A stretch of DNA of 64,000 bases from positions 1 through 64,000 of the forward strand of contig CAITIQ010000317.1 in assembly GCA_903892415.1 (NCBI GenBank), read 5' to 3'. This document shows positions 15,652 through 28,600 of this stretch, in pieces. The stretch's first letter is position 1. Each line of letters begins with the position of its first letter. A program made the translations under genes and the position numbers. This stretch comes from an uncultured delta proteobacterium (GTDB taxonomy: Bacteria > Myxococcota_A > Polyangia > Polyangiales > Polyangiaceae). The notes under the pieces are model-generated. The model ran no database searches. It was not told where the DNA came from and saw nothing but the letters and a program-made list of their open reading frames with translations.

Positions 15652-18474
15652 ATGAGACACCTCCTTCGCTTTGCACTGCCGCTCGGCGCCCTCGCCAGCG
15701 CTCCGGCCTTCTTCTTCGCCTGCTCCGGGGACGACTCGACGCCCTCAGTCGGATCGCTCGAGCGCGTCGGTCAATTCACGGTGTTCTGCGCTGGTAAGCC
15801 TGGCTCCAACGCGGCGATTCGCGCGCTCGGCGACTGCAACGACACCATTCATGACGCCCCCACCGACTTCGGCGGGGATGATTCAGCGTCGCACGTGTAC
15901 GCGGTCGTGACCCTTGAAACACGTGGAGAGATCTCCGTCGTGGACCTTTCGTCGGACGAGAACAACGTCCTCGACTTCGATCCTTCACTGCCCGGAGAGA
16001 CGCCGCTGCCGGTGGGGGCAGCTCCGGTGGCCGTCGTGGCAAGTCCCAAAGGCACGGCTGTATTCGTCGCCTCCGCGGACCCAGCCAGGCCCGTGCTCAC
16101 GGCGTTGCCTGGTGAGCGTCTCCGCCCGTGCGAGGTCGACTCGGCGCAATGTGACAAGTCCCCGCCGACGCTCTCTTCATGGGCGACCTGCGCTTTGAGT
16201 TCGGCCCCGTCGGATCTGGTGATGCTGGCCGATCCTCCGGATGCCAGCGGTAACGTGCGGGTCGCGTGTGCCGGTGACTACCAGGCCGTAGACGGCGAGG
16301 GGGCGGCCTACGGCGACCTCGACCGTGAGGGCTTCGGGCGACAACTGCTGTACGTAACGCTGCCGCGCGAGGGGCGTATCGCCGTGATCGACGCGCAGAA
16401 TCTGCTGAGTTCGGCGCCCGGTGAGGTCGCAGACTGCGTGGAGTTGGCCTCTGTGACGATGGGAACGCAGGTCCCGCCGATCGAACCTGAGGACTTCGTC
16501 GATACGCCGGCGTGCGGCCTGCCTGAGGCCGTCTCGCCAGTGACCGTCGGCGGAGCTGCAACGCCTGCGCAGATGGCCGTGGCGATCAACAAGTCTCCAG
16601 CGGCGGGGAACACTGGCGGCCGCGTGTTTGTGTCGGATCTCTCGCTCCCTTTGATTCATATCGTGGACGTCAATGACGTTTGTGCACCGCGGCTCGAGGA
16701 CAACCCCTTGGTCGCCACGTCGATCGAGAACCCAACGCGCACTGTGATTACGTCGCGGCTCGCGGTCAGCCCGCTTACGCCTGCGGAGAAGCGCTACCTC
16801 TACGCGATCGACGCTGAGGACCGCAGCGTGCTCGCCTTCGACGTCACCAGCGCGAGCTCGCCCAAGTTGCCGCTCCGTCGTCAGAACCCGGAGGTCAACC
16901 CGTTTCAACCTTCGGATCGCGTAAGGTTTGCGGCCGCTCCGACCGACGTGAGCTTGGTGATGCGAGACGCCCCAAAGTCGAACGGCTCGCAGACGGCTGC
17001 TGTTGGTACGAGCTGCGACCCCAACCCGCTAGCCGACGTCTGCTCGACGGGTGAAGAAGAGTGTGATCTCGGCACGCTTTATCGCGCAACCAGCGACTAC
17101 GAGGAGGGCGCGGGGCCGTTCACGCTTCGAGGGGTGTTTGGGATGATCTCGCTCGCCACCGGCCAGGTGGCCGTGATCGACGTCGAGGACTTCGACGCAG
17201 CTTGCCGCGGCCCGGTGAACGCTTCGCCCGCGCTGGGTTGCAGCGAGACGGTCAGCAACCTTGAAACGACCGACGAGCCTTCGTGCAACGTGGTGCTCGC
17301 GCACCAGCCACGGGCGGCGAGCTATCTGTTGACGAACGATGACGTTGGTCGGCATCAACCCGGGATTCAGACCTTCCCGTCGCTCGCGAGTGAAGACGGT
17401 ACTGTGATCACCACCGGACCGACGCTGCGCGCGGTGGTGGATCCTTCGGAGATTGGTCCGTCGCTTTCGGTCGGAGGAGATGTGCTCGGTATCGACCCTG
17501 AAACCGGCTTCATCATCGACGATGACGGCCTGAAGGCGGGGCTGCGGATGAACCTGCAAGACCCGCGGGTGCACCAAGGAGACCAAGAGTGGGCCATCAG
17601 CTACCAAGGCAGGCTGCCCGGCTTTGATGCGCACGTAGGTCAGCTCAACGCCGGTCTCGGCCTGTTTCTGGATGACTCGGTCGGCTTCTGCCGGCGCGGT
17701 GTTCAATCCGAGGCTGCGGTCCGGGACAGCTTGGCGAGTTCGGATCTCACCGAGCAAGAGCAGCAGGTGATCGCAGCTCGCTACGCAGACAGGCTGCACA
17801 TCACTGAGCCGTTGTTCGAGGTGGAAGACGTGTACTGGCAGAGCGCCGCGTGCACCTTCCAAGAATGCCGCTCGGCCTTCGGCGAGCCCAATTCGCCGAC
17901 CGAACAGCGTGAACTCAAGGTCACGGAGGCGTTCGAGAACGAGCTCTCGGTGGAATTCGCGGCCAGCACCGACGCTGACGCGCTTGCCTGCTGCTTCCCA
18001 ACGCTCGTCGACTACGAGATCCGACCCGGCGACGAGTGGATTGTGATCGGCGGGGCTTCTGGCTTTGTCCACAACGTGATTGCGGACTCAATCGGCGGGG
18101 AGTGTCGTCCGTCTTGTGACCCGAACGACTCGCTCAAACTCGGTCGTGTTCGAGCGGCGCCGTTTGGGTCCTTGCCGCAACTGGGCGGCGAGTTTGCGTT
18201 CAAGAACGCGCTATTCTCCCTCGCCATCGAACTCGGTGATCCAACCCAAGAAGACACGGTCGAGCCTGCCCGCGACATGGCCTTCTCCTTCATCACGCAG
18301 GCTTCGTTCGAGGCCATGCGAGCGAACCTCACCGACTCCAACCGTCGCTCGGTGCAGGTGCTCTCGATGGGCTACGTGGAACCGCTGGACCAAATGTTGG
18401 TGACCGACGGCGGTCTCGAGGGGCTGATCCTGTTTCCCGGGGACTTGCTCGGGGACCTTCGTCAGTTCTTCTGA
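15652..18474 (+). CDS. Propeller-like lipoprotein, second of a pair (940 aa)
   Basis: ATG 15652, one base after the preceding stop codon. The signal peptide ends with a lipobox AFFFAC. It contains several propeller-like strands (HVYAVVTLETRGEISVVDL, GRIAVIDAQNLL, VFVSDLSLPLIHIVDVND, GQVAVIDVEDFD) and many cysteines spread through loops. The C-terminal part ends with further strands (SVQVLSMGYVEPLDQMLV). It resembles its upstream neighbour in architecture, suggesting duplication or a two-part complex at the outer membrane. I see no enzyme motif. mutS follows 8 bp downstream and may share the transcript, although the functions look unrelated. Confidence 0.8.
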   Translation: MRHLLRFALPLGALASAPAFFFACSGDDSTPSVGSLERVGQFTVFCAGKPGSNAAIRALGDCNDTIHDAPTDFGGDDSASHVYAVVTLETRGEISVVDLSSDENNVLDFDPSLPGETPLPVGAAPVAVVASPKGTAVFVASADPARPVLTALPGERLRPCEVDSAQCDKSPPTLSSWATCALSSAPSDLVMLADPPDASGNVRVACAGDYQAVDGEGAAYGDLDREGFGRQLLYVTLPREGRIAVIDAQNLLSSAPGEVADCVELASVTMGTQVPPIEPEDFVDTPACGLPEAVSPVTVGGAATPAQMAVAINKSPAAGNTGGRVFVSDLSLPLIHIVDVNDVCAPRLEDNPLVATSIENPTRTVITSRLAVSPLTPAEKRYLYAIDAEDRSVLAFDVTSASSPKLPLRRQNPEVNPFQPSDRVRFAAAPTDVSLVMRDAPKSNGSQTAAVGTSCDPNPLADVCSTGEEECDLGTLYRATSDYEEGAGPFTLRGVFGMISLATGQVAVIDVEDFDAACRGPVNASPALGCSETVSNLETTDEPSCNVVLAHQPRAASYLLTNDDVGRHQPGIQTFPSLASEDGTVITTGPTLRAVVDPSEIGPSLSVGGDVLGIDPETGFIIDDDGLKAGLRMNLQDPRVHQGDQEWAISYQGRLPGFDAHVGQLNAGLGLFLDDSVGFCRRGVQSEAAVRDSLASSDLTEQEQQVIAARYADRLHITEPLFEVEDVYWQSAACTFQECRSAFGEPNSPTEQRELKVTEAFENELSVEFAASTDADALACCFPTLVDYEIRPGDEWIVIGGASGFVHNVIADSIGGECRPSCDPNDSLKLGRVRAAPFGSLPQLGGEFAFKNALFSLAIELGDPTQEDTVEPARDMAFSFITQASFEAMRANLTDSNRRSVQVLSMGYVEPLDQMLVTDGGLEGLILFPGDLLGDLRQFF

Positions 18475-18482
18475 GCGACCCC

Positions 18483-21104
<2,622 letters not shown>

Positions 21105-21130
21105 CCGTCCACTCTGATAGGCTGTGTCCC

Positions 21131-21475
21131 GTGTTTGAGCAGAATTTGGCGAGCTGGACGAAGCAAAGTCTCTTTGGCGGCAAAGGCGAGGTCACCGTTG
21201 CAGATCTGCTGGGCAACGCGAAGGCGGCCCCATTCGAGGCCGTGCTCGGCTGCCGTCTCGAGGCTGGTGGGCACGTGGGGGCGCACCATCAGGAGAGCGC
21301 GGATGAGGTGGTGATCGTGGTGGCTGGCAACGCCATCGTCAAGGTCGCCGGCAAGCCGCATCAGCTCAGTTCCGGTGGCTGCGTCTATCTCGCGAAGGGC
21401 CAGCTACTGGAGATCGAGAACGCCTCGCCGATCGATCCTGTCGACTACCTGATCGTCAAGGCCTCGAGAAAGTAG
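21131..21475 (+). CDS. Small cupin-domain protein
   Basis: About 114 residues from GTG 21131. The cupin fold is indicated by LEAGGHVGAHHQESADEVVIVVAGNAIV, a cupin motif 1 with His-His and Glu, and GGCVYLAKGQLLEIENAS, a motif 2-like strand in which the usual second histidine is not obvious. It is a stand-alone single-domain cupin; such proteins bind metals or small ligands, and the substrate cannot be predicted. It lies 26 bp downstream of mutS and converges on the Sel1 gene with 3 bp between stops. Confidence 0.75.
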   Translation: MFEQNLASWTKQSLFGGKGEVTVADLLGNAKAAPFEAVLGCRLEAGGHVGAHHQESADEVVIVVAGNAIVKVAGKPHQLSSGGCVYLAKGQLLEIENASPIDPVDYLIVKASRK

Positions 21476-21478
21476 CTG

Positions 21479-22390
21479 TCAGAAGCGCGCCGAGGCCTCG
21501 CGCGGGTCGTCGAGTCCGACCGCCTCCAACATCTCACGCGAGGGAAAGCCGAGATCGTCGGCCCAGTTGAGCATTCGAATGGCCTCTTCGTCTGGCCCGT
21601 CGAGTTCCCCGCTGAGCACCATCACCGCGATATTGGCCGCAGCGCGTCCGTTTCCTTGCTCAGCGGCGCGCCGGTAGAAGTCCGCCGCCCTTTCGAGGTT
21701 GCGCTCGCCGCTGGTGCCGGTGGCCAAGGCCGCTCCGAGGTTGTAGAGCGCCCGCGATTGACCAGCTGCCGCAGCACGTTCGAGCCAGTGATTGGCGCTC
21801 TTTGCGTTGGGCTGCACCCCAATTCCCTGCGCGAAGTAGACGTAGAGTTCAAACTGCGCATCGGCGTTTCCGAGTTCCGCCGCCCGCTCGTGCGTCTTCG
21901 CGCTGCCCTCTGCGTCACCGAGCCAGTGTTGCAAGAGCCCCAACTGGTAGAGCTCCTCTGGTGTTGGGGCCGGCTGCTCGAGCAGCAGGCGAAGCACGTG
22001 CTTCTTGTTTTCGGCAGTGGAGTCGTGAGACCAGCGCACGAGCGAACGTAGCGCCGAGCGATCACCAAGCCGCAGCGCTTCGGCGAGGCAACGTAAGGTC
22101 AGCTCACGTGCAGGTTCAGGGTCGAGGAAGACGAGGGCTTGCTCGCTCCATTGCTTCGACGCGGCGCTCTCCGCTCCAACGCCGTCGAAGGCGCCAAGCG
22201 GCACAAGGCGCGAAGCGTAACAGTCGCTCAGATCGCGAAAGGCCGCCGCAACGCCAGCCTCCGCGGCTTGCCAAAGGCAAGACAGCATCGCGCGTTGGTG
22301 CTCTTCGACGTCGGAGACGAGGCCGACCACTGCGTCTCCACGCACCAGGTTTTGCAGCAACTCGTGTCCGCGTAGGTACGGGTCGACCAT
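21479..22390 (-). CDS. Sel1-like repeat protein
   Basis: ATG 22390 gives about 303 residues; the frame is open upstream into the neighbouring gene but that part is not coding. The C-terminal half has Sel1-type (SLR) repeats: GLLQHWLGDAEGSAKTHERAAELGNADAQFEL, then HWLERAAAAGQSRALYNLGAAL and FYRRAAEQGNGRAAANIAVM, each of 36-38 residues. Sel1 repeats are protein-interaction scaffolds. No signal peptide is seen. It begins 8 bp after the stop of the lipoprotein gene at 22399 on the same strand, so they probably share an operon. Confidence 0.8.
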   Translation of the reverse strand: MVDPYLRGHELLQNLVRGDAVVGLVSDVEEHQRAMLSCLWQAAEAGVAAAFRDLSDCYASRLVPLGAFDGVGAESAASKQWSEQALVFLDPEPARELTLRCLAEALRLGDRSALRSLVRWSHDSTAENKKHVLRLLLEQPAPTPEELYQLGLLQHWLGDAEGSAKTHERAAELGNADAQFELYVYFAQGIGVQPNAKSANHWLERAAAAGQSRALYNLGAALATGTSGERNLERAADFYRRAAEQGNGRAAANIAVMVLSGELDGPDEEAIRMLNWADDLGFPSREMLEAVGLDDPREASARF

Positions 22391-22398
22391 TGGTCGCG

Positions 22399-23697
22399 CT
22401 ACTTGACGCAAGCTTTGTCGATGATGCGCAGCCACGCTCGCTTGCTCGCGATCGCCGGGCCCATCGCTTCGGTCCACGCGAAGGCGAGCCGACCATTGGC
22501 GAGGGCCACCGCGGGCGGATCGAGGGCCGGTTTGGCGTTGAGCCGAACGGCCTCCGAGCTTGCACCGGCGGCGCTCACGCGAGTCGCTAGCACGGCATCT
22601 TTCTCCTCGTCCGCCGGCCCGACGAACACCACGATCACCGAATCCCCATCGGCCAAAACCTGCGGGTAGCGGCCCTTGCCGATCACGAACACGTCGCCTT
22701 TTGCACGGGCCTGCTCATCGACGAGGCGGCCAACGATGCGCTCACCCTCGACCCAGACCATCAGCGAGTCGTTGGGCAGTGCGGTGAGGCTCAGCGACGA
22801 GACGTCTCGCCCTTCACCAGGCGTAACGAGCGGCGCCGAAACTCCAACCTGCGTGCCGGTCGCGTCCAAACGCGTTCCGACGATCACTCCTCCCGCCTCG
22901 AACCAGGCCAAGGTGAAGCCTGACTTGGTGGGTGCTACGACCGGCTTTTGCGGTGACTTGGCGTCTTTGGTGACCCCGACGGCGGTGGCCTTCTGACCGT
23001 CCACGGTGGGGGTGAAACGGAACAACGACACCTGGTCGCCGTTGGTCCCGAAGGGAGAGGAAACGAGGAAGCCGGCGTCGAGCTTGGAGAAGGTGATCTG
23101 CTTTGGCTCCACCGACTTGATCGCGCTGAAGTGCGAAAGCTCCGGCGCAGGGTTGGTCTCCCAGGTCGGGTGCGCATAGGCCAAACCCTCGTCGTCGAAC
23201 CAAGCGACCGTCCAGCGGTCTCCGGTCGCAAAGAGCTTGGGTGCGTGCTCGCGGGCGTTACCGATGCTGCGGTCTCGCGCGAGCCGGCGCGATTTGTGAT
23301 CGAAGCCCGCGAAGGCGATTTGAGCCTTGCCGGGCAGCTGCACCAACCAACTCGCGGCGAACTCGCCCTCCTCGGGCTTTGCGGCTGGTCGGCCGGCCAA
23401 GGTGAGCTCTCCTCGCAAAAGGTAGCTCGCAAGCTCAAATTCGGTCGGGTTGCAGCCGAGGGCCTTATCGGAGGCCTTGGCGGTCTTGGAAACCCCGTCG
23501 CCTTTCGGCGTGCTGTCGGGAGGCGGTGGGGGAGGCGGAGCGACGCTCGCCGAGGGCGCCGAATCGCTTGCTTCCGGCTTCGCCGGGGTGGGGGCGGGGG
23601 CCGATTCCTTGTGCAGCAGGTCGCAGCCGCTGAGCCAAATCAGGAGCAAGCCTGCAGATACCAGCTTGGGTCGGTTTTCGGTTGTTGCTCGGCTCAT
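22399..23697 (-). CDS. Lipoprotein, probable beta-propeller
   Basis: ATG 23697 gives a 432-residue protein with lipobox LIWLSGC, followed by an Ala/Pro linker. The mature region has repeated strand patterns with aromatic and acidic residues (WTVAWFDDEGLAYAHP, FTLAWFEAGGVIVGTRLD, DSLMVWVEGERIVGRLVD, GRLAFAWTEAMG). These look like blades of a propeller. No catalytic residues can be pointed out. It is divergent from the thioredoxin-like gene at 23812, leaving a 114-bp region for both promoters. Confidence 0.75.
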   Translation of the reverse strand: MSRATTENRPKLVSAGLLLIWLSGCDLLHKESAPAPTPAKPEASDSAPSASVAPPPPPPPDSTPKGDGVSKTAKASDKALGCNPTEFELASYLLRGELTLAGRPAAKPEEGEFAASWLVQLPGKAQIAFAGFDHKSRRLARDRSIGNAREHAPKLFATGDRWTVAWFDDEGLAYAHPTWETNPAPELSHFSAIKSVEPKQITFSKLDAGFLVSSPFGTNGDQVSLFRFTPTVDGQKATAVGVTKDAKSPQKPVVAPTKSGFTLAWFEAGGVIVGTRLDATGTQVGVSAPLVTPGEGRDVSSLSLTALPNDSLMVWVEGERIVGRLVDEQARAKGDVFVIGKGRYPQVLADGDSVIVVFVGPADEEKDAVLATRVSAAGASSEAVRLNAKPALDPPAVALANGRLAFAWTEAMGPAIASKRAWLRIIDKACVK

Positions 23698-23811
23698 CGG
23701 GAGGACCTCAGGTCCGCAGAGAGAGTGGCAGCATCGCTCGGACAACGAACCGTACGCTAGTTTGTCGCAGTCGGGGCGGCACGAGTTCGATTCTCGGGCT
23801 ATCCTCCGATC

Positions 23812-24753
23812 GTGGCGCATCCCTCGTCCGTCCTGGGCAACGAGCAAGAACCTCGAGACGCAGTGCTCTTCGACCCGTTTCTGGGCAAGAAGCCTCCTCC
23901 GCCGAAGAAGCCACCTTTTTCTCCGGCGGCCGTGGCTGGCGCGCTGCTATCGCTCCTGCCGATCGGCAGCATCGCCGCCATCTTCTTCGGTGTTGCAGGG
24001 CTCCGGCAGACCCGCCTTGGAACCATGCGTGGTCGCGCGCTTGCTCTCTCGGCGGTGGGCCTGGGCGGCCTGCTAACGGTCGGGTACGCCGTTGGCACTA
24101 CCGTGTTGGTGATGCGCGAACTCGAAACGCAAAACGCCAAGGCCACGCGGGAGGATGAACGTTGGGCAGCCAAACAACGTGAACGCGAGGCCGAGGAGCG
24201 AGCCAAACGTGAGGCCGAGGCCGAGGCGCAAAAGAGCGCTACTCCGCTCAAGGCGCCAGCCTTGCCCAACCCCCAAGGGACTGTGCCTCAGCGCACTCAA
24301 ACCACCACGGTAGGGGCGATCCCCGTGGTCGAGATGGGCGTCTCGGAGCCGTCTCTCAGCGCAGCCATCTTGCGCGAGGTCGAAACCGCCAAAAAAGAGA
24401 ATCGTGAGGTCATGTTGATGCTTGGCCGTGCGGGCTGCGGCCCTTGCGACGGTGTGATGAGTTCCTTGAAAGATCCTTTGATGCAGGATGCGCTCGCAAC
24501 AACGCGCCTCGTTCGCGTGGACATCGAGGTCTTCGGTGAGGATCTAAAGCGCCTCAACTACCCCACGGCTCGCATGCCTGGTTTTTTCCTCGTGCGCAGT
24601 GACGCCATGCCTCGCGATGGCATCGATGGCGGCGAGTGGGGCGATGACATCGCTCAAAACATTGCGCCAGTGCTGAAGCCTTTCTCACGCGGCGTCTTCA
24701 AGCGACGCAAACGCGAGTGGAAGCCCCTGCCGATGAGCGGAACCTTCCTCTGA
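23812..24753 (+). CDS. Membrane protein with DUF4190-like TM pair and C-terminal thioredoxin fold
   Basis: 313 residues from GTG 23812. Two membrane segments at about residues 40-62 and 74-98 (VAGALLSLLPIGSIAAIFFGVAGL and the following hydrophobic stretch) resemble DUF4190. Then comes a charged coiled coil (ERWAAKQREREAEERAKREAEAEAQ). The C-terminal half is thioredoxin-like with the active-site motif C-G-P-C at about residue 208 (GRAGCGPCDGVMSSL) and a later strand-Pro turn (TARMPGFFLVRSD). This suggests a membrane-tethered thiol oxidoreductase or chaperone; a CGPC motif is typical of reducing thioredoxins. Its end overlaps the atypical kinase gene by 37 bp, so the two are translationally coupled. 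Confidence 0.8.
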   Translation: MAHPSSVLGNEQEPRDAVLFDPFLGKKPPPPKKPPFSPAAVAGALLSLLPIGSIAAIFFGVAGLRQTRLGTMRGRALALSAVGLGGLLTVGYAVGTTVLVMRELETQNAKATREDERWAAKQREREAEERAKREAEAEAQKSATPLKAPALPNPQGTVPQRTQTTTVGAIPVVEMGVSEPSLSAAILREVETAKKENREVMLMLGRAGCGPCDGVMSSLKDPLMQDALATTRLVRVDIEVFGEDLKRLNYPTARMPGFFLVRSDAMPRDGIDGGEWGDDIAQNIAPVLKPFSRGVFKRRKREWKPLPMSGTFL

Positions 24754-25610
24754 CACTACCGGCCACGCTCGGAGTCTGTCCGCGCTGTTTGGTCCGGCTT
24801 CAAGACTTGGTCTCTGGTCAGCGTTGCCCGAAGGATGGCGCTTTCTTGGTGTCGGAGGCCAGTGTCGAGGCGTCTTTCGGTGAGCCGTTTTTGGGGGCGC
24901 AGGTGGGTCGCTTTGGCCTACTGCGGGTGATTGGCCGCGGTGCTCAATCGACGGTGTTCGAGGGCATCGACCGAGACTCGGTGCGTTGCGCGGTCAAGTT
25001 GGTGCGACTCGACCCGCTTCAAGAGCTGCCCGAGCCCTCCGCGCTGATTGCTGCGCGGCTCGAGAACGAGGCTCGTGTGCTCGAGCGGCTCGTCGACGTT
25101 CCTGGCGTGCCCAGACGGCTTGAGTTCGTGCACTCGCTGGGCGGTGGGCTTCCCGCGCACGTTGCTCTTGCGATGTCCTTCGCGGGTGGCGCTCCGGTTG
25201 GGAACGAGGTCCCGGAGGCCGCGCTGCGTTCATGGAGCAAGACCTTATTGCTCGCTCACCGGCACGGCGTGGTTCACTGCGACCTTGCTCCCGAGCATTT
25301 GCTGCTCGCAACGGACGGCACTACGCACATCCTTGATTGGGGTTGCGCTCTCGAACTTGGGAGTGCTGAGTCTCCGCGCGGCTTTCACCCAAGCTATGCC
25401 AGCGACCAGCTCTTGGCTGGAAATCCTGCCGACACGCACTTTGATTGGTTCGCCCTCAAGCGGATCGTCGAGACCCGAGTCGAGAGCGGTAAGGCGTCTA
25501 CCCACGTGATGGGGCTCATCGCCGCTTTGGCGACGGCCAACTCGATTGAACAACGTCTTCAAGCCAAAGAAGCCTTGTCGGAGGTCTGTGGTTTGTCAGC
25601 TGTGAGGTAG
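24717..25610 (+). CDS. Atypical Ser/Thr kinase-like protein (probable pseudokinase)
   Basis: 297 residues from GTG 24717, inside the end of the thioredoxin gene. A zinc-ribbon-like CPRC...CPKDG lies at about residues 21-42. The kinase N-lobe looks intact: Gly-rich loop VIGRGAQSTVF, lysine in CAVKLVRL and Glu in ENEARVLERL. In the C-lobe the catalytic loop reads HCDLAPEHLL instead of HRDLKPENLL, so the loop Lys is Ala and the Mg-binding Asn is His. The DFG motif reads DWG. The C-lobe is short and there is no TM segment. The loss of the Mg-ligand Asn suggests weak or no phosphotransfer and a scaffold or ATP-sensing role. A divergent active kinase cannot be excluded. Confidence 0.75.
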   Translation: MEAPADERNLPLTLPATLGVCPRCLVRLQDLVSGQRCPKDGAFLVSEASVEASFGEPFLGAQVGRFGLLRVIGRGAQSTVFEGIDRDSVRCAVKLVRLDPLQELPEPSALIAARLENEARVLERLVDVPGVPRRLEFVHSLGGGLPAHVALAMSFAGGAPVGNEVPEAALRSWSKTLLLAHRHGVVHCDLAPEHLLLATDGTTHILDWGCALELGSAESPRGFHPSYASDQLLAGNPADTHFDWFALKRIVETRVESGKASTHVMGLIAALATANSIEQRLQAKEALSEVCGLSAVR

Positions 25611-25664
25611 GGCAGGCGAAACCGGTGTACGGGGCAGTGCGGGCATTGTAACGTTCCGCTACCC

Positions 25665-28600
25665 ATGGATCCCCGGGAGATGGAGGCGCTCGTGCAGCGC
25701 CTTGTGCAGAGCCCCCACGACGAGGAGGCGTTGGCCTTCGCTCACCGAGCCGGAGCGGAAGACCCCCAAGCTTACGCGCTGCTACTGGAGAAAGTGGGGA
25801 CCAAGACAGCTGACCCTGCTTACGCTGCCCACTGGCTCAGCGAGAGCGCGAACGTTTGGGCCATCACCGTTGGCGATGCTCACCACGCCGCGCGCACGTT
25901 CATGGCGGCGATCGAGCGGGATCCGACGGCGACTGCTGCTTCGGACAGGCTCGCTTCGCTCTACCGCGAGCGCAACGAGACCAAGCCGCTCGTGGCCCTG
26001 CTCGAGAAGCTCGTGAAGCTGCTCTCTCCGCTCGCCAATCAGCAGCCGGAGCTCCGCTCGCGTTTGGTTTCGCTACACGAGGAGCTGGGCAAACTCTGGG
26101 GTGAGGCGCCGCTATCGCGCAAAGACCGCGCGGCCGAGAACTGGAGACGCGTCGTCGACTACGACCCCTCCAATGTGTTCGCCATTTACCAAGCCCGCGA
26201 GCTCTTGAAGGAGGCAGAGCAGTTTGCCGACGCAGTGCCGCTGTTTGCGATGGAGCACGCGCTCGTCGAAGACGTCGAACGGCGGCTTGCTTTGTATCGG
26301 GATGAGTCGGCGGTGCGCCTGCGCATTGGTGACGGGCCCGGCGCTAGCGAAGCACTCCGGCACGCGCGCACCATCCGCCCGGATGATGTTGCCTTGGCGC
26401 AAGAGTTCGCAAGTTCAGTGATCGCTCGGATCGATTTATCAGAGGCAGTGCCTGGGATCGAACGTGAAGAGGCGCGGGCCATCTTCGTTTCGATGGCCGA
26501 GTCCTATGACGGTGAGTACGGCATGGCCTACGCGCTCAGTGGGCTGCGCTGCGTGGCCGGTGATGACCGCGCGATGCAGCTGGCCGATCACTACGCGGCG
26601 CAGCTTGGTCGCAGCGGTGAGCTGGAGCGACCTTTCGCCGACTACCTTGCCGCCAACCCGAATGGGTACATGGCCGAGAAGGCGCGCGCCGTGGTGAATT
26701 CGGCGCGCCCGCCGGTGCCTCCGCCGGCTCCGCAGGCGGCACCCGCGCGCGAGCCAACCGGCCAGCGTCCTGCGCCGGCGGTCATCGCGCAGCCTGCCGC
26801 AGCTCCCGCTGTCACGAGCGAGCCCAGCCGTCGCGAAGATCCGGCGGATCTCGAGGAGATCGAGCCCGAGAGCGAAGAGCGTCGCCCGCGTGAGGTGCAC
26901 CCCGACGAGGTGCGCGCCCTGATCGACCAGGCGCAAGCCGAGGCGCAAAAAGGCCGCAAACCAACAGCGCTAGCCAAGTTCCGCGAGGCGCTCAAACTCG
27001 AGCCGGCCAACGCTGAGGCGCTGACCTGGGTTGATGAGCACCTGCGCCAAAAGCGGATGTACACCGACTTGCGTGACGTGCTCCTGGCCGCCTCGCGAGT
27101 GACGAGCCAGCCGTTGGAGACGCGCAAAGCTCAGCTGCGAGACGTGGCTGGGATCTGCGAGTCACAGCTCCGCGATATCGACACGGCAACCCAGGCAGCA
27201 AAGCAGATCGTTCAGCTTGACCGCGGAGACGAGCCGGCCCGAGATCAACTCCGGCGCCTGCTCGAGAAGTCGCAGCGTTGGGATGAACTCGCAACCGTGC
27301 TCGAGCAAGAGGCGATGGGCGCGCCCGACATCGACGGCAAGATCGCCCTCGAAAAGAAGCTCGCGGTGTTGCAGGAGCAGAAGCGCAAAGACCCCGGCGG
27401 CGCCGCCGAAGCGTGGGCCCGCATCGCGTCACTCTCCAGTGGCGATGAGTCGGCGATCCAGACGGCCGTGAAGTTCTTCGAGAAAGCGGAACGGCTCTCC
27501 GATGCCGCCGACGTGATCGCTGAGAACGTCTCGGCGATCGAAGCGGCCGAGACGCGCAGTTCGCTTTTGGGCAAGCTCGGTGAGCTCCGTCAAAAGATGG
27601 GGGATCAGGGCCTAGCTGCCGACGCGTTTGCCGAGGCCGCGGAGATCGGCGCAGAGGCAAAAGATGAAGGCGCCGACAAGCGTACGCGAGAGCTTTGGGA
27701 ACGCGCTGAGCGCGCCTACGTCGCGAGCGAGCGCTTCGTCGAGGCTGCCAACGCGACCGCGCAACAGGCGAAGTCGGTCAAGGAAGACAAGGCGTTGGTT
27801 GAGCTCTTGTCGCGCGCGGCGGGTTATTTCGAGCGCAGCGGTGACCCGGGCGGTGCCGTTGAGAAGATCACCGAGGCCTGCAAGATCCTGCCCGAAGACG
27901 AGAGCTTGGCGGCCCGCGCTGAAGAGCTCTTCCGCGCGGCTGATCGGCTGGCGGATCTGGCGACCTTCCTCGCGGAGCGCGCGAGCAAGGCCAGCGCCCC
28001 CGCACAACGCACCAAGTCTCGGTTCCGCGCGGTCGCGCTCTGGAAAGAGCTCGGCGACGTGGACGCTGCGCGCGAGCTGCTGCTGCTCGTGCTCAACGAC
28101 GGCGAGAACGAGGAGGCGCTCAGTTGGTTGGTGGAGGACGCCCGGTCACGCGGAGATACGCGGGATCAGGTTGACCTGCTGCATCGCTTGCTTGGTGTCA
28201 CAGCCGACCCGGCGCGCAAGCTGGAGTTCGCCTTGCGCGAGGCGTCGCTGCTTTCGGACCCGCTCGACGAGCCGAAGCTGGCGATCGAGCGCTACGAAGC
28301 GATCGCACGGGACCTCGATCCGTCGTCGCGGATCGCGCTGCACGCGATCGCCGATCTCGCGGAAAAGCAGGGCGATGAGGCCGTCGCCGCCTCGGCGCTC
28401 GAGCGTGAGCTCGTGCTCACCGACGGTGACGAGCGGGTTGAACTCGCTCAACGCCTGGCTCAACTATACGAGGGGCCGCTGGACAACGCGGAGGCGGCAA
28501 TCCGTGCTCTCGACGTCGTACTTTTGGCCGACCCGGCCGACCTCGACGCGACCGAACGTTTGTTGCGGCTCGCTGAAAAGACGGAGCAATGGGAGCGCGT

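Noticed and set aside
23700-23808. tRNA-like features (GTTCGATTC T-loop with CGAG/CTCG stem, and GGAGGA...TCCTCC ends)
   Set aside because: The T-stem pairs only four bases, the outer ends are about 109 nt apart, and an acceptor strand matching the sequence after the T-arm is missing. No anticodon arm fits, so this is taken as coincidence in a divergent promoter region.
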